From an uncultured Acidobacteriaceae bacterium (GTDB lineage: Bacteria > Acidobacteriota > Terriglobia > Terriglobales > Acidobacteriaceae), in assembly GCA_937879855.1 (NCBI GenBank), contig CALFMO010000040.1:23719-87718 (forward strand): DNA of 64,000 bases, in the 5' to 3' direction. Positions 1 to 8,594 of the stretch are shown one piece after another. The translations under genes were made by a program, and so were the position numbers. The stretch's first letter is position 1. The number at the start of each line of letters is the position of its first letter. Below the pieces are notes generated by a model. It searched no databases. It was not told the DNA's origin and saw only the letters and a list, made by a program, of their open reading frames with translations.

Positions 1-2
1 TG

Positions 3-623
3 TTTTCCACCGGGAGTTCCGCTCCCCAGACCATTGATAAGCCCGCGCAAAAGGTGCAGACGGGCGGCTTCGGCGATCCCAACGGCGTGCCCGCGAGAAC
101 AACGCAGACCCGGGCGGTCAATATCGCGCAGGCGGGCGGATTCGATATGCCCACAGGGCCGGGCTATGGGAACGGGACTGGCGGCGCGAAGGGCGCCCGC
201 GGTGTAGTTGCCAGCACGGGATTCGGGGGCGGCGTGGCCACGGAAGGCCCGCGAACCGCATCTCGAGGCGCAGTCCAGCAGGCGGGTTTTGGGGATGCGG
301 ATGTTCCGGCCCCCCCCACCGTGCAGTCGCGTCCGGCAGCGCAAGCGGCGCAGAAAATAATCCCGGCAGAAATCCTTTCCAAGCCGGTTCCCATCTACAC
401 TGAGGAGGCTCGGGCCAAGCGCATCGAGGGGGAGGTTCTGCTCGAAGTTGTGTTGGAAGCGACGGGTAGGATTCGCGTGTTAAAAGTAGTTCGCGGATTG
501 GGGCATGGTCTGGATGACGCGGCGGTACACGCCGCTGAGCAGATTCGATTCAAGCCAGCCCTGAAAGACGGCCAACCTTCAGACTCGACGGCCGTATTGC
601 ACATTATTTTTCAGTTAGCGTGA
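3..623 (+). CDS. TonB-like energy transducer, C-terminal part (5' end outside window)
   Basis: The reading frame is open from the first bases of the window, so the true start lies upstream; a GTG at 54 is only an internal candidate. The visible 206 residues have two parts. The first is a low-complexity Gly/Pro-rich stretch with imperfect repeats of a TGGFGDP-like motif (GGFGDPNG, AGGFDMPTG, TGFGGG, AGFGDAD). The second, from about nt 355 to the end, is a TonB C-terminal domain (IPAEILSKPVPIYTEEARAK, then GEVLLEVVLEATGRI and AAEQIRFKPALKDGQP). In this family the C-terminal domain contacts TonB-dependent receptors and the linker spans the periplasm. The gene ends 24 nt before an exported M48 protease, so co-transcription is likely. 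No exbB or exbD is in view. The domain is clear; the receptor partner is unknown. Confidence 0.85.
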   Translation, partial: FSTGSSAPQTIDKPAQKVQTGGFGDPNGVPARTTQTRAVNIAQAGGFDMPTGPGYGNGTGGAKGARGVVASTGFGGGVATEGPRTASRGAVQQAGFGDADVPAPPTVQSRPAAQAAQKIIPAEILSKPVPIYTEEARAKRIEGEVLLEVVLEATGRIRVLKVVRGLGHGLDDAAVHAAEQIRFKPALKDGQPSDSTAVLHIIFQLA

Positions 624-647
624 TCAATTCCCAAAAGGTTCACCTTT

Positions 648-2387
648 ATGCAAATCGCACGTAGGGGCACAGTGGTGGTTTTTGTTTTGGGCTGCGTATT
701 CGGGGTCTATGCTCAGGTGCTTCCCGCCTCAGCGGGACAGTCGGCTTTGAGTGCAACGGTAGCGCCCGCAGATGCGCCGGGTCAGAGTTCCGAGCTTCCT
801 CCGGCCGCGGTTACGCTCAATGATGTCCTCGACCGCGTAGTGCAGCGCGAGCATCTGTTCATGGCACAGATGCGGCATATGCATCCTTTGGTCGAGACCT
901 ACCTGCAGGACCTGAAAAACGACGCCGCCGGGAACGGAATTCCCGTGAAGGACCAGTATTTTCTTGGACGCCTTGACATGAGCGAGGGCCCGGAAGACAT
1001 TTCCTTTGTAGGCCAGCCGGGATTCGGACACCGGATGCTGAACAAGTTGACGGGGGTTTACGCCCTGCACTTTCTTCCCATGGGCTTCGCCCAGATGGTA
1101 GTGCTCGATAGCGATTTTCAGAAGCGGTATTACGATTTTAACTTTGTGCGGCGCGAATTTCTTGGAGAACTGCGCTGCCTGGTCATCGATGTCCATCCCA
1201 AGCCCGGCCAAAAGGCCGCGCGTTTCATGGGAAGGATCTGGGTCGAAGACCAGGATTACAACGTGGTTCGCTTTAACGGGACCTATACTCCGCAGCCTAA
1301 GAACAATTTCTATTTCCACTTCGATAGTTGGCGGCTGAACTTGCGCCCGGGAATGTGGTTGCCCGCCTATGTCTATACGGAAGAATCGAACTTCAAAACA
1401 GGAGTGAGCAAGAGTCTGCACTTCAAAGGACAGACTCGCCTGTGGGGCTACGACTTGAAGGGTCTGGCCAAGAGCGAGGAGTTCACCCAGATTCTGGTGG
1501 ATTCGCCGCAGTCGGTGAAAGACCAGAGTGACGCCGCGGCCGATGCAAGTCCTGTCCTGGCGCAACGTATGTGGGAACGGCAAGCTGAAGAAAACGCGAT
1601 CGAGCGTTTGCAGAAGATTGGCTTGCTGGCTCCTTCCGGCGAGGTCGACAAAGTTCTAGCCACAGTGGTGAACAACCTGTTGGTCACCAATAATATCGAC
1701 CTGCAGGGCGACATCCACTGCCGCGTTCTCCTGACTTCTCCGCTGGAATCGTTCACCATCGGCCACACCATCGTCATTAGCCGCGGGCTGCTCGACGTTC
1801 TTCCGGACGAAGCGTCTCTGGCCATGGTGCTGGCGCATGAACTCAGCCACATCGTGCTCGGACATAGCTTCGACACCAAGCTGGCGTTCAATGATCGGCT
1901 GTTCTTCCCCGATGAAGAGTCTTTCCGCCGCCTCGATTTCAAGCGTAACTCGGAGACTGAAGAGGCGGCCGACGTCAAGGCCGCAGAACTCCTCAGAAAC
2001 TCTCCCTACAAGGACAAATTAGCGAATGCGGGATTATTCCTGAAGGCCTTGCAGCAGAAGGGGTCGGAGTTGCCGAATTTGATCCGGCCTCACTTGGGCA
2101 ACAGCCTTGCCGGCGGAAATCGCATGGCGACTTTGGTGGCGGCGTCGCCGGCGCTGGATGAAAAGCGTCTCGATCAAATTGCGGCTTTACCCTTGGGCGG
2201 CCGTATCAAAATCGATCCCTGGAGCGATCAGGTGGAACTCTCCAAGGCCAAGCCAGTTGCGCTTTCCTCAACTCGAGAGAAAATGGAATTTGAGATCACG
2301 CCATTTTTCCCCTACCTGACCCGGCTTTCAACCGGCGGGACCGACAAAGTGGCGTTGACGACCCAGTCGGGCAGTGAACAGAAGTGA
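648..2387 (+). CDS. exported M48 family zinc metalloprotease
   Basis: This is a 579-residue protein with an N-terminal signal peptide (hydrophobic residues about 7-24, cleavage likely near AQ or ASAG). The catalytic zinc motif HELSH is at residues 397-401, followed by GHSFD. A downstream EEAADVKAAELL supplies the third zinc-ligand glutamate typical of M48. Residues about 100-290, before the protease domain, have repeated beta-strand character and resemble a LolA/LolB-like lipoprotein-binding domain; that resemblance is inferred from sequence texture only. M48 periplasmic proteases of the BepA/LoiP type act in envelope quality control. It follows the TonB-like gene by 24 nt. The ATG start is supported by the signal peptide immediately after it. 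The substrate is unknown. Confidence 0.88.
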   Translation: MQIARRGTVVVFVLGCVFGVYAQVLPASAGQSALSATVAPADAPGQSSELPPAAVTLNDVLDRVVQREHLFMAQMRHMHPLVETYLQDLKNDAAGNGIPVKDQYFLGRLDMSEGPEDISFVGQPGFGHRMLNKLTGVYALHFLPMGFAQMVVLDSDFQKRYYDFNFVRREFLGELRCLVIDVHPKPGQKAARFMGRIWVEDQDYNVVRFNGTYTPQPKNNFYFHFDSWRLNLRPGMWLPAYVYTEESNFKTGVSKSLHFKGQTRLWGYDLKGLAKSEEFTQILVDSPQSVKDQSDAAADASPVLAQRMWERQAEENAIERLQKIGLLAPSGEVDKVLATVVNNLLVTNNIDLQGDIHCRVLLTSPLESFTIGHTIVISRGLLDVLPDEASLAMVLAHELSHIVLGHSFDTKLAFNDRLFFPDEESFRRLDFKRNSETEEAADVKAAELLRNSPYKDKLANAGLFLKALQQKGSELPNLIRPHLGNSLAGGNRMATLVAASPALDEKRLDQIAALPLGGRIKIDPWSDQVELSKAKPVALSSTREKMEFEITPFFPYLTRLSTGGTDKVALTTQSGSEQK

Positions 2388-2468
2388 TTTCGGAGACGAG
2401 GCGGGTGGCGGGCGGACGGAACCGTGATCCGCGAGCGGACTCTATATTGAAATTACAGACCGGCCTGA

Positions 2469-2645
2469 TTACTGGATTGCGCTGCCAACTTGAGAAAACA
2501 CATTGTTGGCGTTGGAGCCGATGAGCCGGATGGTCCCCACGACGATTACCAGAATCACAGCCAACATGACTGCGTATTCCGCAATGTCCTGACCACGTTC
2601 ATCGTTCCAGAGCTGCTGTAAACGTTTTGCCACGGGGCTCCTCAT
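2469..2645 (-). CDS. Flp-type (type IVb) pilin, orphan
   Basis: This small 58-residue protein begins MRSPVAKRLQQLWNDERGQD and then has a single hydrophobic helix (IAEYAVMLAVILVIVVGTIR). A charged leader ending in Gly, a Glu five residues later (ERGQDIAEYA) and an N-terminal hydrophobic helix are the layout of Flp/Fap pilins processed by a prepilin peptidase. A longer frame reaching 2729 exists, but the ATG at 2645 has a GGAAG ribosome-binding site about 8 nt upstream and gives a normal pilin length. No tad/cpa secretion genes or prepilin peptidase are in this window, so it is an orphan copy here. A two-component system reads in the same direction upstream; a functional link is not shown. Confidence 0.8.
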   Translation of the reverse strand: MRSPVAKRLQQLWNDERGQDIAEYAVMLAVILVIVVGTIRLIGSNANNVFSQVGSAIQ

Positions 2646-2823
2646 TTCTCGCTTCCGATAAACTCTGACGCTTCCGGCGGCCGGTGTGTCCGCAATACGC
2701 CGTCCGGTCGGCAGTTCTCCCCAAGCCACGCTATGCTGAAAATCTTAATATCCGGCTAGGCACCTCGCCAATAGCACCAAAGTGCCATTGGGCTCAACCC
2801 GTTGCTAGGGGCAGCGCGCGCTT

Positions 2824-3513
2824 TCAGGCAATACTCTTGAGGGGCAACGCCTGATTGACCGCAAAAAGAGCGAGTTCCAGACGAGTCGAAACTCCGAGTT
2901 TATCGAAAACATTGCTCAGATGGTGCTTGACGGTGTCTTCGCTGATCTTGAAATATTCGGCGATTTCCTTATTCGAATATCCTGCGACCACCGCCGACAC
3001 GATTTCCAGTTCGCGCGGCGTCAATCCGAATTTCTTTTGCCGCGCTTCATCATGCGAAGACTGCATCAGGGTGCGGAGATACTGCACAAGGTTCGAGACA
3101 CTTTCACGTCCCACCCAGTATTCGCCTGCCATCACCGTGTGAATCGCCTTTAACAGCAGTTGCGTGGCAGAGTCTTTCAGCACCACGCCGCGGGCTCCCA
3201 GTTGCAAAGCCTCAACGATTTGGCTCTTTTCAGCAGCCGCGGTCAGCAGAATCACCCGCACCGGAGCCGCATTCGACGGCACGCTCAATTCGCGCAGAGC
3301 TTCCAGGCCGGGATGTTTGGGCATGGCCAAGTCGAGCAGAAGAATGTCGGGCTTCAACTGTCGCGCCAACTTTACGGCTTCGGCGCCATCTGAGGCTTCG
3401 CCCAGGACCTTCAAGTCTGGCTCCGCCTCCAGCAAGCGCCGCAGGCCATCGCGAAAAATCGGATGGTCATCGGCAATGACGAGGCGAACCGACTGCGCTT
3501 TTCTAAAGTTCAT
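2824..3513 (-). CDS. NarL/FixJ-type response regulator
   Basis: This 229-residue protein has an N-terminal receiver domain (about 8-125) and a C-terminal LuxR-type helix-turn-helix (about 160-222). The receiver shows the acidic pair D15/D16, the phosphoacceptor D61 in LLLDLAMP, and a conserved Lys in VVLKDSATQ. The DNA-binding domain contains LTPRELEIVSAVVAGYSNKE and the recognition-helix segment EDTVKHHLSNVFDKLGV. The start overlaps the end of the upstream sensor kinase by 11 nt, which indicates translational coupling and makes that kinase the likely partner. Target genes cannot be read from the sequence; the nearest downstream gene is the orphan pilin. Confidence 0.93.
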   Translation of the reverse strand: MNFRKAQSVRLVIADDHPIFRDGLRRLLEAEPDLKVLGEASDGAEAVKLARQLKPDILLLDLAMPKHPGLEALRELSVPSNAAPVRVILLTAAAEKSQIVEALQLGARGVVLKDSATQLLLKAIHTVMAGEYWVGRESVSNLVQYLRTLMQSSHDEARQKKFGLTPRELEIVSAVVAGYSNKEIAEYFKISEDTVKHHLSNVFDKLGVSTRLELALFAVNQALPLKSIA

Positions 3514-5323
3514 GAGGCACTTCCACCTTGCGAGGAACAGTCACTTCCAGACGCGTACCCTGACCGGGATTTGATTCTACAGTGAGTTCGCCGGCAATCA
3601 AACCCACGCGTTCCAGAATGATCATAGGCCTTTTCGCGACCTCATCCATCTGATCCTGGTTATAACGGCCAGCAAAAGGGAATCCTTTGCCATCGTCTTC
3701 AAGGGTCAGGTTCCAGTTTTGCGTGCTGGATCCCAGGCGCACCAGCACATGCCGCGCGCCGCTATGTTTCCTGACATTGACGAGCCCTTCCTGCACAATG
3801 CGAAGAATCTCGCGACACACCCGTTGCGGCATGTCCAGATCTTCAAGATCGGTGACGAAGCGGGCGCTGATTCCTGTCTCGCGTTGAAATCTTTCGACCG
3901 TGTCATTTAACACCGGGAGGAGTCGTTGCGCGTCGACTTCGATGGCTTTCATCTGCTGCATCAGTTCGCGCAACTTGAGCACCTCCTCGCGAAGCAATCC
4001 CTGAATTCGCTCCAGTTCCGAGCTGATCGGCTTGCCCGCATCGGCGTGCCGGCGCAATACGTCCACTTGCATTTCGACCGCAATCAGCGACTGCACGGCG
4101 CCATCATGTAGTTCCCGCGCAACACGTGCGCGCTCCGCGGCTCCCGCGCGCCGCCGTAAACGGTGCAGAAGATAGACGTTGTAGACAGCCGGCCCGACCT
4201 GCTGCACCAGATCGAGCAGAAAGCGAAGCTCTTCCTGCTTTTCGCCTCGCCACGATGGGTTGAACAGAAATACTCGGCCTCGCCACTCGCTGCCGAAGAG
4301 AAAAGCCACAGTAATCAGCGAACGAAAAGTTTGCGCATCGCGCAGTTGAGAGAGTGGAGCGAGGTTCTCGACGGGTACTGCGTGCCCCTCGTGATCCAGC
4401 GCAAGCGTCTTCCAGCTATCGCCGTCAACCGCGGCATAACACACCGCTCCGGGAAAATCATCCAGATAGGTCTTGGCATCGCGGGAACTCGATTCCAACC
4501 AGCTGAACTCGGATGGTGCAGTCCGGCTGTATTTGTTCAACTCTCCGACAAAGACCCGTTCCGTGTGTGATTCCTGCGATGCAACCAGTGCCCGCGACGC
4601 TCCGTACATCGACGTCAATTCCTTGAATATCTGCTCGATGGTTCCGGTCAGGCCGGCTTCCACGCGAATCTTCGACAACGTTCCAGTCACTACCACCTTC
4701 TCCGCCCGCAAGCGTTTCTGCTGCTCGGCCAGATAACCCAGCAATAGTCCCATGACCAACAGATAAACGGAGAGCATGAACAGGCGCTTCGGTTCGAACT
4801 CAGGCACATTCACGTGCAGGCCGGTGACCGCGGTCCAAAGCAGGGTCTGCCCGCGGCCCAAAGGTAGGTGGAGAAGTACAAAGCTCTCGATCCATAGAAG
4901 CGCAACCTCCGCAGCGGCAGTGCCCAGAGTCTCCCATAGACCCCAGCGGTACGCGGCTGCCGCAAGTACAAAAACGAAGAACAGAAAAAAAGGAGTGCGC
5001 GGCCCTTCGGAAAATATTGAAATGAGAGCGGGCCAGATTATGTCGCCCGCATGCACCATCAGGCGAAATGCGGCCGTGGACTGCTGCCGCCGCCGCAGCA
5101 GCATCAGAATCAGAATGCCATTCGCCATGTAGAAAACAAACAGGCCATAGGCTGCCCAGGAATGTCCCAGTTCCGTCGGATCCATCTGGATCGCGACCAA
5201 AGCCGAGACCGCGAGCATGACGCGAGCCGTGGCCAACCAGCGCTCAATCCGGCGTGTTTCGCCCGGATCGGCGGGGATTCTCAATCTCCAGGATTGTCGG
5301 TAGCGCTCAACGTGAGGATTCAA
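3503..5323 (-). CDS. membrane sensor histidine kinase, HisKA_3 (NarX/DesK-like)
   Basis: This is a 606-residue kinase. The N-terminal third (about 30-200) carries five to six hydrophobic segments. Residues about 213-385 look like a GAF-type sensor region. The dimerisation/phosphoacceptor box RARVARELHDGAVQSL follows, with H406 as the phosphorylated histidine. The C-terminal part is a HATPase_c domain with an N box (LRIVQEGLVNVRKHS) and the G1 box EDDGKGF. HisKA_3 kinases pair with NarL-type regulators, and the next gene is one with an 11-nt overlap, so this is a cognate pair. The signal is unknown; the absence of a large periplasmic domain suggests membrane or cytoplasmic sensing. A divergent kinase gene starts about 190 nt away. 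Confidence 0.92.
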   Translation of the reverse strand: MNPHVERYRQSWRLRIPADPGETRRIERWLATARVMLAVSALVAIQMDPTELGHSWAAYGLFVFYMANGILILMLLRRRQQSTAAFRLMVHAGDIIWPALISIFSEGPRTPFFLFFVFVLAAAAYRWGLWETLGTAAAEVALLWIESFVLLHLPLGRGQTLLWTAVTGLHVNVPEFEPKRLFMLSVYLLVMGLLLGYLAEQQKRLRAEKVVVTGTLSKIRVEAGLTGTIEQIFKELTSMYGASRALVASQESHTERVFVGELNKYSRTAPSEFSWLESSSRDAKTYLDDFPGAVCYAAVDGDSWKTLALDHEGHAVPVENLAPLSQLRDAQTFRSLITVAFLFGSEWRGRVFLFNPSWRGEKQEELRFLLDLVQQVGPAVYNVYLLHRLRRRAGAAERARVARELHDGAVQSLIAVEMQVDVLRRHADAGKPISSELERIQGLLREEVLKLRELMQQMKAIEVDAQRLLPVLNDTVERFQRETGISARFVTDLEDLDMPQRVCREILRIVQEGLVNVRKHSGARHVLVRLGSSTQNWNLTLEDDGKGFPFAGRYNQDQMDEVAKRPMIILERVGLIAGELTVESNPGQGTRLEVTVPRKVEVPHEL

Positions 5324-5514
5324 TCGCTTGCGTCTCCACGGGCGTGGCGGCTTCGGGGCATATTATTGAATAAAAGAAGCTTACCAGCAAGGGCGAGACT
5401 GGTGCGTTTCCCCGAACTCTTTTATTTGAGATTACTACAGTAACCATTAGTCTTCTCCAATCCCATCTAGAATGGATTCGGGGGACTGTCCTGAATAAGC
5501 ATTCCCAATTCTGG

Positions 5515-7251
5515 TTGGCAGCAGTGGTCGGATTGTTGGCGGCACTAGTGTTGGCCGCTGTCATCCTGCCGCGCTCCTTTGAGCTGACAGCTTTCAGCGA
5601 TGTTATCCAGTGTTTTTTGTTGATCTCAGGAGCCGCTTCTTTTGTGCCGTTGGTGCTGCGCTCGCAGGGACGCATGCGGCTGTTCTGGTCGCTGATCACG
5701 CTGGGAGTTTCGCTCTGGTTGTTCTACCAATTGCTCTGGACGTACTACGAAGTCGTATTGCGCCGCGAAGTGCCGGACCTGTTTGCCGGCGACGTCATTC
5801 TTTTCTTGCACGTCGTTCCGCTGATGGCCGCTCTGGCCTTGCGTCCTCACGTGCCGCGCGACGAATATTCCGCCCGGGTGGGGCGGCTCGATTTCGCGCT
5901 GTTGCTGGTGTGGTGGTTTTATCTTTATCTTCTGGTCGTCATCCCCTGGCAATACGTTGTCGCTGACGTCGCGGCTTATAGCCGCCATTTGAACGCCGTC
6001 TACGTCTCGGAGCAGATCGCCTTCCTGATCGGCCTGTGTGCCTGTTGGATCACCAGCAGGGGCAAATGGAGAAATCTTTACGCCGGTCTGTTTGGCATGA
6101 ACTTCTGCTACGGGGCTAGTTCCACCATCATTAACTTGGGAATGCTCAGAAAGGTGTACTACACCGGCAGCCTTTACGATATTCCCTATGTCTTGGCCAT
6201 GGCATGGCTCACCTGGATTGGGCTGCACACGAAGATTGAAAAACCAAGCGCCGATGCCCGCGAGGTTTCTCCGCTCTACGGAGTGTGGGTGGCCCGTTGC
6301 AGCATGATTGCTGTGTTTTCCTTACCCCTGTTCGCCGCCTGGGCGATGTCGGATCGCACGGTGCCGCTTCACGTCCGTGAATTTCGAATTGCTCTGACCC
6401 TGGTCGCCGCATGCTTTATGGGGGTGATGGTGCTGGCGCGCCAGCATCTGCTCGATCGGGAGCTAACCAACTTGCTGCAACACTCCCAGGAATCCGTGAA
6501 CAGTTTGAACCATTTGCAGGCCCAGATCCTGCAGTCAGAGAAACTGGCTTCGATTGGTCAGTTGGTGGGCGGGGCGGCCCACGAACTCAATAATCCGATC
6601 ACGGCCATGCTCGGCTATTCCGATATGCTGCTGAGCACCGCTCTTACGGAAGAGCAGCGGCCGCTGGCGGCAAAGATTGGGCAGTACGTTCGCCGCACGA
6701 AATCACTGGTTGCCAGCCTGATCAGCTTTGCCCGGCAAGCGCCGGGGGCGAAGGGGCCCATCGATCTTAACACTCTGGCGCGGACCGCGGTTAAGCTGAC
6801 CCAGCCCCAATGGGAGGCTCTGGAAATCGAAGTACGGACGCGGTTCGATCACCAACTGCCCAAAGTTCTGGGCGATTCCAACCAGTTGCTGCACGTTTGC
6901 CTGCAGCTGATTGCAAATTGCCTGCACGCTCTCAGCGAGGGCGGTCAAGTGCTGACCATCAGCACAGAAGGGAAGAAGGGTAGTTGCGTGCTTCAAATCG
7001 CCACGGAAGCGATGCCTGGCGGCATATTCATCCGCACCGAAGCATCGTCTTCGGTCGATCCCGAAGACAGCCTGGGACTGAACGCGTGCCAAGGAATTCT
7101 GCAGGAACACCGCGGTCGAGTTTTACAGGAGCGCCGCGACGATGGCGCCCTGGTGATTCGTGTGGAACTGCCGATCACCGCTTCGGCTCCCTCTAGAACC
7201 CAACCGGAATCTACGGTGCCGGTGCTGTGGCAATCTCGACCGTACGCTTGA
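5515..7251 (+). CDS. multi-pass membrane histidine kinase with atypical ATPase domain
   Basis: This 578-residue protein has about eight hydrophobic segments in residues 1-310, a short coiled stretch, and a HisKA box (SEKLASIGQLVGGAAHELNN) with phosphoacceptor H356. The HATPase region keeps an N-box-like QLIANCLHALSEGG and a GLGL-like segment (SLGLNACQGI). The DxGxG G1 box expected between them is replaced by a stretch reading EAMPGGIF, so ATP binding may be impaired. The listed start is a TTG at 5515. An in-frame CTG at 5491, preceded by GGGGGA and giving a polar N-terminus, is an alternative. No response regulator is adjacent in the same direction; the divergent NarL-type regulator is a possible partner. 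The 3' end overlaps the convergent rlmN by 41 nt. Confidence 0.85.
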   Translation: MAAVVGLLAALVLAAVILPRSFELTAFSDVIQCFLLISGAASFVPLVLRSQGRMRLFWSLITLGVSLWLFYQLLWTYYEVVLRREVPDLFAGDVILFLHVVPLMAALALRPHVPRDEYSARVGRLDFALLLVWWFYLYLLVVIPWQYVVADVAAYSRHLNAVYVSEQIAFLIGLCACWITSRGKWRNLYAGLFGMNFCYGASSTIINLGMLRKVYYTGSLYDIPYVLAMAWLTWIGLHTKIEKPSADAREVSPLYGVWVARCSMIAVFSLPLFAAWAMSDRTVPLHVREFRIALTLVAACFMGVMVLARQHLLDRELTNLLQHSQESVNSLNHLQAQILQSEKLASIGQLVGGAAHELNNPITAMLGYSDMLLSTALTEEQRPLAAKIGQYVRRTKSLVASLISFARQAPGAKGPIDLNTLARTAVKLTQPQWEALEIEVRTRFDHQLPKVLGDSNQLLHVCLQLIANCLHALSEGGQVLTISTEGKKGSCVLQIATEAMPGGIFIRTEASSSVDPEDSLGLNACQGILQEHRGRVLQERRDDGALVIRVELPITASAPSRTQPESTVPVLWQSRPYA

Positions 7252-8416
7252 GCTGCCCGCAGGCGGCGTAAATATCGCGTCCGCGTGGACGCCGTACAAA
7301 AGCTGGAATTCCCGCTTCCCGCAGGGTGGTTTGAAATACCACGACGCGCTCAGTGTCCGGAGTGGTGAACTCAATTCCTGGCCCCGGGTTGAGCGCAATC
7401 AAATTCACTTTGCAGCGCAGGCCGCGCAGCAGCTCCGCCACTTCTTTCGCGTTCTCCGGCGCGTCATTGACGCCGCCGAGCAGCACGTACTCAAACGTAA
7501 TCCACTCCCGAGTGCGCAGCGGGAAATCTCGCGCCGCGGCCAGCAGCATTTCCAGATTCCATTTCTTGTTCAGCGGCATCAGCCGTGTACGCAGCGCGTC
7601 ATTGGAAGCATTCAAGGAAATGGCCAGCTTCGGCCGGATCGTCTCCGCGCCAAAATCGTGAATGCGGGGCACGATTCCGGCGGTCGAGACCGTCATCCGC
7701 CGTTCTGCAATGCCCACTTCTTCCACCAGCAGACGCGATGCCTTCATGAAATTGTCGTAGTTGAGAAATGGCTCGCCCATGCCCATGAACACCAGGTTGA
7801 CGCGATCCTCGGGTGGCGAAACTCTTTGATCCTTGAGCACGGCGCATACTTGGCCCACGATTTCCCCGGCGGTCAGATTGCGTTTCACGCCCAGCAGCGC
7901 AGTCAGGCAGAACTGGCAATCCACCGCACATCCCACCTGGCTGGAGATGCAAATGGTCGAACGCCCCTGATTTTGTCCTTGAAGTGGTCTGCCCCTCGTC
8001 GTGCCGCCTTTCGACGTTTCAGCACCAGACGTAATCACGCCCGAACTGTCGGCGAACCGTTCGGCTTGCTCCCCCGCCTCGCTGCCGTCTCCCGCTTCAC
8101 CGCCGTCGCCCTCGGGCATCCAGACAGTCTCAACAGTTTGGCCGTCGGCGAAAGCAATCAGATACCGCACCGTGCCATCCAGAGATACGAAGCGATTTTC
8201 GATGCGAGGCAGACCGACTGAAACGTGCCGTTCGGTCAGTTTTTCACGAAGCTGCTGCGGCAGAGTTGAAATCTGTTCGATGGTCTCGACCCTCTGCCGG
8301 TACACCGCCTCGAGCAATTGTTTCGCGCGGTAACCCGGTTCTCCCAAGCTGTCGACCAGCAACGTCAGCTCGACGCGATCCATTCCGAACAACGAGATTT
8401 CCGGGCGATCTGACAT
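7211..8416 (-). CDS. rlmN: 23S rRNA (adenine2503-C2)-methyltransferase RlmN
   Basis: This is a radical-SAM enzyme that methylates C2 of A2503 in 23S rRNA and, in some bacteria, A37 of certain tRNAs. The 4Fe-4S binding motif CxxxCxxC is CAVDCQFC at residues 163-170. The GEP segment appears as FMGMGEPFLNYD. The C-terminal methyl-carrying cysteine is C386 in RDIYAACGQL. Length is 401 residues against a usual 345-375; the excess is a Gly/Glu/Ser-rich insertion at about 104-150, just before the radical-SAM core (after VWMPEGDGG and before STICISSQVGC). The insertion is probably a surface loop. The gene is convergent with the upstream kinase and their 3' ends overlap by 41 nt. Confidence 0.95.
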   Translation of the reverse strand: MSDRPEISLFGMDRVELTLLVDSLGEPGYRAKQLLEAVYRQRVETIEQISTLPQQLREKLTERHVSVGLPRIENRFVSLDGTVRYLIAFADGQTVETVWMPEGDGGEAGDGSEAGEQAERFADSSGVITSGAETSKGGTTRGRPLQGQNQGRSTICISSQVGCAVDCQFCLTALLGVKRNLTAGEIVGQVCAVLKDQRVSPPEDRVNLVFMGMGEPFLNYDNFMKASRLLVEEVGIAERRMTVSTAGIVPRIHDFGAETIRPKLAISLNASNDALRTRLMPLNKKWNLEMLLAAARDFPLRTREWITFEYVLLGGVNDAPENAKEVAELLRGLRCKVNLIALNPGPGIEFTTPDTERVVVFQTTLREAGIPAFVRRPRGRDIYAACGQLKRTVEIATAPAP

Positions 8417-8594
8417 AGCCGTTAATTATGAGGACCGAAGATCGATCCAAAATTCAGAGTTGAGAAATATATTTAAATTACTGATTCTAAATCACTAAAC
8501 TATTCTCGCACGCCGCCTGCCCCTATGTCAGAATAGTAAAGGTGGTTCTGCCCCCGTCCTCGGGTTTCTAACAAGCATTCGAAGCAAGGAAGCA

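Noticed and set aside
7160..8221. 353-codon frame on the plus strand
   Set aside because: It is antisense to rlmN; Arg/His-rich shadow composition.
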